Part shown: in pieces, positions 33,594 to 43,849 of the stretch
Numbering within the stretch: position 1 is the first letter of the stretch
How the letters are laid out: every line of letters starts with the position of its first letter
Assembly: GCF_021730395.1 (NCBI RefSeq)
Contig: NC_069367.1
Span: 6,818,501-6,882,500, forward strand
Direction: 5' to 3'
DNA length: 64,000 nt
Source: Mercenaria mercenaria
Lineage: Eukaryota > Mollusca > Bivalvia > Venerida > Veneridae
Made by a program: the position numbers and the translations under genes
Notes under the pieces: generated by a model
What the model was told of the DNA's origin: nothing
The model's input: only the letters and a program-made list of their open reading frames with translations
Databases searched by the model: none

Positions 33594-35760
33594 CAGGCAC
33601 GTAGCTAGGGCACTTTTCATAGCATGCAGGCGTAATGGATGTGGAGGGGATGTGGGTGGGGTGGGGTGGGGGTCGGTGTATCCTCCCCTTAATTATTTAT
33701 CAATGTGAGAACGGCAAATGGTGAATTCTAGCGTGCATTTAAAGCAAAAACATTGCACGAAAACCTTATTTTTTGAAAATTGATTATATGAAATGTTTTT
33801 TTTTTAATTTATTAGATGTGTGCGTAATATTGCACGTGCAATCTGTGGTTTAGCGATCCATATTATATATGTGCAAGTATTTACTCCAACAAATGGTTAG
33901 TGGTGACACACTTTGAAAATATCATTATGATTGGATATCTTTCAAGAGATATGTCTGTACGTATATATACACGATAGTTGTTACAAGGAATTTGCCATAA
34001 CTCCAAACTGAATATTTGACTAGTCAACAAAGACATGTTAAGTTTCATGATACTGATACAAATGTACCAAATCTGAAACTGAAACCTTGCGTAGGGAAAG
34101 TATTTCGGTATTCATTATTCATCATTTCGTCTTCATGATAGGTATTTCCCGTATCTTTTTTTAAAGGTAAATCAGTATTCTGCAAAATGTTTCTTACACC
34201 TATTAAATTATTTCGCGGTTTCGCCATCGTGATTTCGCGCTTTGCGCTTCATGCATCGCTTTTTCTAACGATATGCTAAGCGCGAGCTAACGATGGCGAA
34301 TGGAGAGATCGCGAAACTCTAGTAATTTCGCGCTTTGCCATCGTGATTTCGCACGTGTGAAAATTCTCGATTTCTCGTTTCGTCATCGTGATCTCGCGCT
34401 TTGCAATCGTGATTTCGCGCTTTGCCATCATGATCCCGCGCTTCACGTATCGCCTGCTCATAATGGAGAAGCGCGAGATCTCAGTGACGAAGTGCACACG
34501 AAAATTAGCATTGGGTAGACATTTTACCAACAATATTGATTCATAAAAGATGTTAAAAACATAGCGTGACCGTTAATATATTTCAACGACATCTAAAACG
34601 AAGTATTCTGACACTGAAATCTTTATTGGATAATTTTTTAGAATGTTGTTAAAGGTCTTCTGAATTATAATACATATAATGTAATCACAAATTATAAAGA
34701 AAGAACGTATTTTTCTCATTGTGAATTGGTTGTCAGATACTGTAATATCGTATGACATGTACCGGTGTCAAAACTTGGCGATACGCGTATGATTTAACTA
34801 GGTGTAAGTATTTCTATTATATTTTATTTTCTTCAACATTGGGACCATAGAATAATTGACGATTTCATGTTATAAGATATATCTTTAGTATTTGAAAATA
34901 ACGTTATTATTATGCGTGACAAATTACGTCTGCAGTGTTATACAAATTGTCATATTCAAAAGCTCTTAGCCCTGAAAAATGTCTGCCGATTTCTCAACCA
35001 ACAGTTGATTGTGTTATAATTAACTATAGAAATTTGACTCTTCAAACCGTTAGCATAGACGGCGTATGAATGTAATATTTCAATCAAATAATTGGATAAT
35101 GACTGTACCTAAATTGTTATAAAACTACAAATCAATTATTAGTGAATTTCAATGTAGGGATAACGCATGTGTTTTCGTGTTATAACATCTGCAGAATTCC
35201 CGAGGGATTCTGAAGATGTTATAACACGAAAAGAACATGCGTTAACGCTATTCTAGAATAAAACGCGTAAAACCAGGTTAATGAATATATTGTCCCTCAA
35301 CGTCATTAAATTTTCATGAAATGCGCGGTAAGGTCTACGTTTTTTTTTCACGTTGACGTCATTTCCTTTTGTGTTACCGGTTTTGGGGCCGTCATACGTT
35401 TACGCTTTGCCACGGAACGCGTTTATATAAAAAGGTCTTATAACAGCACGTGAACGCGAGAATCTCTCTCTTAACACACGTTTTCTCTCCTGTTAAAACA
35501 CCCCCGAAAAGTGGCAATAAGAGCAGTTTTATGCTAGAATACACGATAAATCAACTAATTATATAAACCAGCTTGCTATTACTTCTTTTTATTGTACTTC
35601 AAACAAAATATGAAGTAAGCAATGATTGCGTATGAAGCAATCTCTGTTACATGATATAGACATCTTGTTGCAAACAAATAAATTAGACAGTTTAATTGTG
35701 TATGCTTGCCAGATTTTCACCACGCAGCTGCGTATCTGCGTAAAAGCAGCTATGCGCCTG
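33594..35760. mobile_element. Non-autonomous TIR transposon, copy A, with 5-bp target duplication
   Basis: Ends: caggcacgtagctagggc and its inverted partner agctatgcgcctg. The element is flanked on both sides by ACAGT (33589-33593 and 35761-35765). The interior matches copy B (47696-49422) along most of its length, for example attagcattgggtagacatt at about 34504 and tatgaagtaagcaatgattg at about 35610. An internal minisatellite of a 24-bp-class unit (gatttcgcgctttgccatcg) lies at about 34205-34460. No transposase is present. The caggcgcgtagct ends resemble hAT-type ends, but hAT elements usually make 8-bp duplications, so the superfamily is left open. Confidence 0.88.
35155..35550. repeat. 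Hairpin-bearing insertion inside transposon copy A
   Basis: Copy B lacks this block. It starts with a near-perfect stem of about 45 bp: gggataacgcatgtgttttc through gttataacatctgcagaatt, and the reverse complement up to about 35253. A CpG-rich part follows with gtgttaccggttttggggcc and caagaatctctctctt-like sequence. Read as a nested repeat insertion. Confidence 0.6.
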
Positions 35761-35769
35761 ACAGTAGTC

Positions 35770-36125
35770 TGTATGCAACATGAAAAACAGTGTATAAATT
35801 CCAGTCTGCAAACTTTCTGTCTTTAAAATTATAAAGTATTTAAGATATACATGCATCAAAGTAAGCTAAGTTTAAAAAGTGAAAGCGAGCATTCGATGCT
35901 TCAATTATAAGTAACGTTTCAGCTCAAATACTGAATGATCATTGGACCAAAACTTCGCCCTTGGAACATAGTTTCCATCATTTTTTATTGAGAACAGTTT
36001 CTCAAAAGCCATCGTGCACGCGGTACACATAACATATATGGATGATGTCACTGGCGATTGCATTATAAAAATAGCTGTAAATAAATAGGCCATATTCATG
36101 CGCTTTGTTGTAGCTGCACTTATTT
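35770..36125. other. Non-coding stretch
   Basis: No gene recognised. The minus-strand frame at 35905-36246 runs into the repeat that follows and is a shadow. Confidence 0.45.
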
Positions 36126-36126
36126 T

Positions 36127-37800
36127 TGGTTGCGGGTTTACCCCGCAACTAAAGTTACAAGTGTATTTCTGACAATTATATAGCGTCTTTATTTTATTCC
36201 AAATCACATCCAAAGGATGTTCATGTGCTACACAAAATAGTCCCATTCATGAACAGTGCGGATGAATTATCAATTATATAATGCTTTCACTTGCTGTAGG
36301 CATTGTATTTATGCAATAAATCGAAATTGAATTGAACTGAATGTACGCACAGCTAATCTCAAGAAGGTATAGCACGCGCTAAAAGATATGAAAAATCTGT
36401 AATCCCCTGTTCACATAGTAAAAAGATTCCTGATAGTTATTATGAATAACCTTTACACTACATTATTGTCACTTTATCCTAATTCTTTTCTAAAAGACTT
36501 TTGTCTATGGTGTGCTTGTTTTATTCTTAGGTTTTCCACTTTTTTTATTTTAAAAATCTGACATTTATCAAATCAGTCAGTCAGTCCCTTTTGAGAAACC
36601 TTGAGAAGTCATAATTCGCACATACTTTATTACACAATGACTGGCTCGGGGGCAAATAGGTCACACTTCCAATTAACAGGCTCTGGTGTCATAAAAAGAT
36701 ACCTTTTACATTTCCAAGTATGTTTGCTAGTTTGTTTTTCTGTTCATTTTTCATCAGTATGTGACAATATGTTTTTCAAATGTTCATTAATACATAGCAA
36801 AATTAATTTTAACAAGCTAAATATGATTAATAATAATAATAAAAAACGCATTTCACATCCATTTATAATAACTGAAAATGAAATTGTCAAGTTTGTAGGC
36901 ACTTTTAAAAAAAATTTTTTTCCCCTGCTTTCTATTTTTTAAGATAATAGTAGTTTCATGTACATGTATGTTATGCTCGCCTAATATACATGATTTTGTG
37001 TATTTATATTTGTTTTTATGTCTCAGTTTCTTTAATGTTAAATATAAAGAAGATAATAGTGTTGATCATATTTTCATATACAATGCCAAAGAAGTATAAA
37101 ACACTTATTATAGCACTTTGACCATGCAAAATAAAAGAATAAATAACGTAGTGTCTTCTTTTTTCCGTTCCGTATTTTACATTATTGAAAAACAGAATTA
37201 AACCAAGTTGATGACTATATTTGTTGTTGTTGTTTTACCGGTACTTTAAACTGGTGTAAAATAAATCACCCTTCCCACTACGTTTTTACAGGAGATCTCT
37301 AATCTATAATCCTTGTTTTTTATGATCGGCACCTCCCGTGATACGATAAGCGGAGATAGCCGAACCATAACCGTTGATAACGATCTAAAAAATATCCGAT
37401 AGTGATCGATATTTAGCTAGACGGTCGAAGGGAGACAACAAGGTATAGCGTTGATCTCAATAAACAAGGAAAGATAATAGAATCGATTTTTGTCCAATTC
37501 TTCAGTATGGACCAAGCAGTTCTGATTCAACCTGTATCTATGCACACTGACCATTTAGATTACATAAGATCTATCAATGATAAGGTTTTCAAGCCCGTGG
37601 TTACATCACAAGCTAGATTAGGCAGAGTTCATCTTAGATATGAGGCACATTTGTATTTTTTTCTCATTCATGTATATTTATAGATTGGCATTTAAACAGA
37701 AAATAAATCTACCAAAACCCACAACCACCAGACGTCTCAAGGCTTTGATTATTATTTGCCGTTTTGCACTAACAAGTGTTGTGGCTTTTCATTTTCCGTC
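36127..37800 (+). repeat. Repeat carrying a short conserved ORF (copy 2, interrupted)
   Basis: It opens with the palindrome ggttgcgggtttaccccgca (36127). About 36190-36275 encodes SKSHPKDVHVLHKIVPFMN and SADELSII, matching copy 1 at 27.6 kb. The second half of the same protein appears 1.2 kb later (37507-37650: ATG, then LDYIRSINDKVFKPVV and GRVHLRYEAH). The point where it resumes is preceded by tttttgtccaattcttcag, a good splice acceptor, so the gap may be an intron, although no GT donor sits at the other edge. Otherwise it is an insertion. Similarity continues to about 37755. Confidence 0.55.
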
Positions 37801-37943
37801 TTTCATTCCATTGAGTCGGAGCAAAGTCCCGACGCAATAAAACTGTCTAAAACATATGACTGGACAGAGGCTTTGTTAGCCTCGCTCTTGGCTTTCTCGT
37901 TTGTCATTACGCATGATAAATGAACAAAAATGCAACCTCCCCC

Positions 37944-37947
37944 CTTC

Positions 37948-37978
<31 letters not shown>

Positions 37979-37979
37979 G
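37944..37979 (+). repeat. Poly-C/poly-A tract
   Basis: More than 20 C followed by about 10 A. A low-complexity tract that may be prone to assembly error. Confidence 0.85.
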
Positions 37980-38299
37980 GCCATAAAGCACAATTTTATA
38001 CCTGCTAGAACAAAAGGTTTTGTACATATAAATCAGAAAAGTGCATGATGGTTCTTTATTCGTACCCACAGAAACATAAATATAACTCCAATTACATTTT
38101 TACGTAAACGCAAATTTCTAGTTTGATTAGTCTGTCGACAAATGAAAACGCCACATTTCAGATTTGCAGTGAACATGGTGAATGAATGCGGAAGTGTGTA
38201 TTTGTAATGATTGATTTGATAATCTCTTAGGATTTATGTTTGATTAGAAAGAATTAATTCAAAATTGCTGGTATAAAATTTTACCTAGTCGTATATTTT

Positions 38300-38425
38300 T
38301 TTGGATGCAGATTTACCCACTACCAGTGTTATAAGTATATTTCTCACATCCAAAAAATATTCACGTGAGAAAACTGTTCCAGTCATGATCATCGCGCATG
38401 AATAATCTGTAAGAAAGTTGTACTG
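38300..38425 (+). repeat. Weak third copy of the conserved-ORF repeat
   Basis: The stretch from tttacccactaccagtgtta through catccaaaaaatattcacgt to gcgcatgaataatctg follows the 36.1-36.3 kb sequence with many substitutions. The reading frame is not kept. Confidence 0.4.
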
Positions 38426-38496
38426 CCTGTGGTTACATAACTGACGGCATTCCATCCGGCCATTTACATCGTGTAATTCGTGATTCATGTGAAATC

Positions 38497-38620
38497 ACAC
38501 TCAATTCAATTTATATTATATCTTGGTACACTCTATTCAATTTATATTATATCTTGGTACACTCAATTCAACTTATATTATATCTTGGTACACTCAATTC
38601 AATTTATATTATATCTTGGG
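38497..38620 (+). repeat. Four copies of a 31-bp tandem repeat
   Basis: The unit begins acactcaattcaatttatat and ends tatatcttggt; four nearly identical copies lie head to tail. The frame at 38480-38710 only reflects this array. Confidence 0.9.
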
Positions 38621-38923
38621 TATACTTGCCTCCAATTTATTGCTCATGGTTTTTGTACAGCAGTTTATGGAGGTAAAAGACAATTTTGGCATTTGATTTA
38701 TCACAGATAGACTGGAGCTATACATAGCGCAGTTTTATTAGTGCGATGATTATAAAGCGGATGTGGAAACATCTTTGTGATGCTGTTTTTAATCTTTAAT
38801 GCTTTTTTTCTTAAGATAAAATGCATCTTATGAAACACTTATTAAATTGTACTTTGAACAATGCATATATTTAGTTAAGTTCTCTGATTTCAAGCAAGCA
38901 GTCAATGAATAGCATTTGAATAC

Positions 38924-39678
38924 TGTAAACCTAGAATTGTTTTCGCGCTTTTTAAATTAGCGCCTTTCGCGGGTACTATATTTCCGTGAAATTAAAAAGC
39001 CGCGAAAAACTTTGATCTAACAAAAACGCGAAAGATTTTAGCTACAGCTTAAATAGAGGGCTTTAAAATGGTTCTGTGCTTACACATATCTGGATATTAA
39101 TATTTCATATTCTAGTACCATAACTGTATAACATGAGTGCACAAATCCATATTATTTCAATAGATTGACAAGTTACTTATTTATGAAGCAACAGCATTTT
39201 CAATATCGATCCGTCAGGCAAATAGGGGATAAAAACAAAAGCAATATTCATCTATCGAACGACATATACGTGTAATTTACAGTCGGCAGCCAATACGATA
39301 TATTATTTGAAAGTAAAATAGTGTGTCTATTTCTGCTAAGTCTGGATTAATCGCCTATTTAAATGGCAAACAAATGACAGTGTAATAACAGCAATTTACT
39401 GACTGTCAATAATTTGGGGTGTGAATAACCGTTGATATGGATGAAAAGGATTAGGGTGCATTTACAACTTAAGGGTACAATAAAACTGAACGTTTTCGAG
39501 ACTACTATAAATGCAACTATGCAGTGATACTTACCCTATTATACTAAATATGTTCACTTGCGACTTTATTTTCGTGGGATTCGCGATGGATATGATTCCG
39601 TGAATATTTGTATCCGCGAAAATGTCCACGTTTTGAAAAACGCGAAATTTAGTATCCGCGAACATTTCTAGGTTTACA
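38924..39678. mobile_element. 755-bp TIR element with hairpin ends
   Basis: Ends tgtaaacctaga and tctaggtttaca are exact inverted repeats, and the inverted match continues with differences for about 24 bp. Both sides carry atac (38920-38923 and 39679-39682), a possible 4-bp target duplication. About 120 bp at each end is rich in cgcgaaa stems; the central part is unique AT-rich sequence. No coding capacity, so non-autonomous. Confidence 0.75.
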
Positions 39679-39684
39679 ATACGC

Positions 39685-42600
39685 AGTACGTCTTTAGCAT
39701 AGAACAAAAAGAGACCACCACTACTTGCATCTGTTTACTTTTGAAGCGAATGATATACCATATAAACATATGTCAAACATACCGATTTAAGCTGTTCCTT
39801 TTGTTTTTCTTTATATATATCTTGAAAAGAATTCCGGATTAACTATAAAAAGGATTCATCAAAATAGCTCTACTTTTCAAATGTTTGTCTTGGTCTTCAA
39901 AATATTTCAAAATACCACAATAATGAATTATTTCATTCTCAACTTGTACAAATACGATAGAATACCGGTTGCATTTCTAGTCTTGATATAAAGAAATATT
40001 AAAATTAAAAAATGTACATTCAGTTATCAAATACAATTAGAATGAGGTGCAGAAATTTAAAGAAAATTTGTATATTTGATATTGTTCACAGTGAAAAACC
40101 AAATATATTTCAAAATAATTCATTAAAACAATTGTAATACATTTTTTTTTTCAATGCAACACTTACCGCTAATAGTATTCCGGTTTGCCAAATTTATTCG
40201 CACGTATTATCGCATGGTGTGGCTATTTTCCTTTAAGTTTATTTCATTGCGTTATATACTTAATAACATTCTTCACAGTCAGGAACTGTGCCAATTACAG
40301 AAAATCAAACCTTTCAAAAACATGTGGTTCTATGAAATGTCAAAATCGTAAAATATTGAAGTCCGACGTTTACTTACCGAACTAGTAAGAAATGTGTATG
40401 TAACCTTCACTTTCATAGGAGCTGGTATTTAAGGCATGAAGGTAGTTATTCGCCGGATATGCCACCATGGTCTACTCGAATTTAGTCCATATAAATAGAT
40501 TTTCCCCTATTTTCATGTCAAATATCAGCTTTATTTACGGTTGTTTGTAAGAAGAATGTCTGCTGATGTTTTAAGCTACGTTATATGCTTCAAAAAGTTA
40601 GTCGAAGCTGTTTGGTAAATTTAAAGTAAAGTTTGTATTTCCTATACAATATTTGCGTTTCCAAACAATGTTTATTCAACAGAAACTACAAACTCATTGT
40701 GTACATAAATGCGATTCCCTTGTTTCCAAACTGCGCTTATCATTCAGAAAGATAAAACAAACAAAATTGTCATTGTGGTCCTACTGCTCGCCAGGGTATC
40801 AAATGCTATTCTTTAAGTAATCAGATCTCCAATAGTTCAACTACACTATTATTCATGTTTGCTATGTGGCAAGTTTTTTTTTCTATAATTGTAAGTTGAA
40901 GCATATTTCCAAGAATTGCTAAATTGTGGTGATAAATTAGTAAATCAAAAGAATTATCAAGCGTAAATTAGAAAGATATGAAAATAATATTGTAAAATCA
41001 GACGACTACAGGCAATGCACATCGTACAGTATCAGAATGCACTTACTGCAGTCACAACACACAGAAAAGTTCAACTCCAAACATTCAACACCTCAAAAGT
41101 TAAACTCCAAGATCATTCTCCAAGTAATCAGATCGCCAAGATTTTAAATTCGCTCATCTCCCATGACTGTTTGCCAGGTTTAAGTTTTGTTTTGTACAGT
41201 TGCTAAATTGTGAGGCTTAATAGATAAATTAAACGAGAATTATGATTTGTTCTAGCAGGATTGGCATATAAGTGAGAACTGTTCTAGAAAGGTTCAGAAT
41301 TCAAAAGCTACACATGTATACCACCTTGGATGTACCACTGCGTGTCGGTCTTTGGATTACAGTATGTTATAGCGTTTCGAAAACTAAAGAACAAATCTAC
41401 AGTTGGCAGCAGGCAACAACAAATAATACACATTCTTGACCTAATCAATACTACTTTCTATGTTCACCAGTCTATTGTAAATATAATGTTTGAGTGAATG
41501 TTTTCTTGACAAATCGTTATGTATTAAAAAATAAGGCTACTTATTAAGAAGAGCCATTTTGTCGACTTCCACAAATCAAAAACACAATTTTCAGATATAT
41601 AGAATAATGTTTTGACAAATAAGAATCTTATTCTTAACTTAGTCTATAAGCTAGAAGACAAACTTTAAAAAGTATTTCTATGTAGCTAGGTTCAAAGTAT
41701 CGAGTAGAATAGAAATATCTAATTATTTTTTCAAAATTTAACACGATATCACATAATACACTTTCACAATTCTTGGAGCAAGGGTTGTATAATTCTACAC
41801 ATTTCTACGAAATCAACTTCTTGTTTAGCCGACCCTAGAAATAAAATGTATTGATGTCACGACTTCAGTAATCGTGACACCAAAACATTAAAAATGTTGC
41901 TACCGTACTTCTTTAATTCATGGGTTGTTGTCTTTAAACTCCGCTACCTTGTTAAAAATGTTTGTACAAACGACCGACCCTGCTAAAACAACAGTAGAAG
42001 TCAGTGGGGTCCACCAAGCTAGAAACTAGACCTGTATCTACCCCAAAATCCTACTGTTTCGACTTCCATGCAGTTTTGAGATAAGAAAAAGAACTATACA
42101 CATGGAAATCGTCGGGAGAAGACGCAAATGCCCCCTTGCTATGCTTTGATTCAATTTTGCTTAAATGAAATCAAACAGTTTCATTTATCGGGGACACATA
42201 AGTAGGCCAATATCGAGAAACTTCACATCAGGCTAACACCCACATTTGATATTCTAAGATAAGATTTATTAATTGAGTCGGAAAGACAATTACAAGTAAC
42301 ATAAGCTCTGACTATAAATTCTATTTTTCCGACTATAAATTCTCGTTATGTACTGCTTTGATTCCAGTTTGCTTAATGATCTATTTTAAAAACTCTGTAG
42401 CTTTTACTCTGTTTTATTAACGTTTATCAAAATGACAACTTTCATGTGATTTTTTCAATTCAACAACAATTAAAATACAAATCCGGAACTGATGTAATAT
42501 TGTTAAAAGTCATAGTAAAGTACCGCTAATATCTAAATATATTCAGGATTTGCAAGGAATGTCAATTATTTATCTTGTAAGTACTGAAATAGGTTGTTAC

Positions 42601-43730
42601 ATTAAATGCTGAGACAAATATATAAATTAACCAGACGTGCATATGCAACACGACCATTTGCTTAACCTTTAACGTATAGCTTTCCGTGATACAGTGGAAC
42701 ATTATAGTAATTAATATACTACAGTTATAATTATTTATAAAAAGGAAATCTTAAACAAATATTTTGACTCAATTTCACTTAAATCGTACAAAGATATTAA
42801 AACGATAAAATAAAATGTTAGATAATAAATAATATGAATCGGTCATTATAAAAGCTGTACAAAAATAAGGATAAAATAAGAATAAAGGGAAGTAATTCAG
42901 AAATCAAATCTATTATTAATGAAATAAAGCAGTTTATCATTTAGCTTACTCCTACACAGTGATCTCCCTTGTCATTCGAATCGGGACAGGTAGAAAGAAT
43001 CGCATGCAGATCTATATCCTATACAACTAGAAAAAAATATTCAGATCATATGCTGTTTTATAACTGAAGAGTGCTTTATGTATTAAGGCTAAACTAGAGA
43101 AATCTTTATTAGACGTTTTGAACTATTTTTTCACGGCATATTTTCATGCGATTCGGTCACGTCTGGGTTTTTTTCTGAAGTGTTTTAAAGGAATACACCT
43201 TCGCTTTTCAACTTAGCCATGCTCGATGGATCAACAGACTTAAAAACATAATTTTAATGCGAAATGACGCATTCTTTAACCTTATTGTATTTACATATGT
43301 ATGAAAATATCAACCGACTGTAGAACAATGTTCAGAAAACAGTTTATATCAATAAGAATATCTGTCGATTAGCCCGAAAAAACGGGCATAAACCTTACAG
43401 CGGATTAATCTGTCTTTCAGTGAAAATGGTTAGTCTGATATTTTTGCAAGCTCTGGAATACGGTAATTATAGGTCTCAACCACTTCGTGGTTTCAACCTA
43501 AAAACCTATTGATATGCTAACATAATAGAAATAACTTTGATGATATATTACAGTATATTTTTTTCACATTGAACTGTTTACAGGAATAGAATGGCGATAT
43601 ATATAGGCACAGGTTTTTGGTCATATTACATTTAGGGCTACTAGTGGGGAACTCTTGTTTATGAAAATTCTTTATGATTTTGGATAAAAGTATTGTTTTC
43701 ATGCGATAAAACAGTTAAAATACAGACACT
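39685..43730. other. Four kilobases without recognised features
   Basis: AT-rich on both strands, with only short open frames lacking family signatures. Small hairpins occur at about 41853-41884 (gatgtcacga against tcgtgacacc) and 43371-43389. A long intergenic or intronic stretch. Confidence 0.5.
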
Positions 43731-43731
43731 C

Positions 43732-43842
43732 GTGCATTATCGCAAATATTATGGTGTTGGGTGAAATTTCGGGTTTTCTTGCGAAGATTAATATCTTCGT
43801 AAGAAAACCCCTGATTGCATCAAACGCCACGCGATAACGCAC
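43732..43842. mobile_element. 111-bp fold-back element
   Basis: Arms gtgcattatcgc and gcgataacgcac at the tips, and a strong inner stem gggttttcttgcgaagatta against atatcttcgtaagaaaaccc. A partial copy, ggaccgatacgagtgcgtta with tcgcaaatatcatggcgttg, occurs at 54459-54510. Confidence 0.72.
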
Positions 43843-43849
43843 TTTTATC

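Noticed and set aside
34276-34533. 85-codon minus-strand frame with repeated KREIT words
   Set aside because: It is the translation of a minisatellite inside a transposon.
38480-38710. 76-codon frame with repeated YIISW/YILV words
   Set aside because: It reflects the 31-bp tandem repeat.
43371-43389. Terminator-like hairpin agcccgaaaaaacgggc
   Set aside because: This is eukaryotic nuclear DNA; a short chance stem with no gene beside it.
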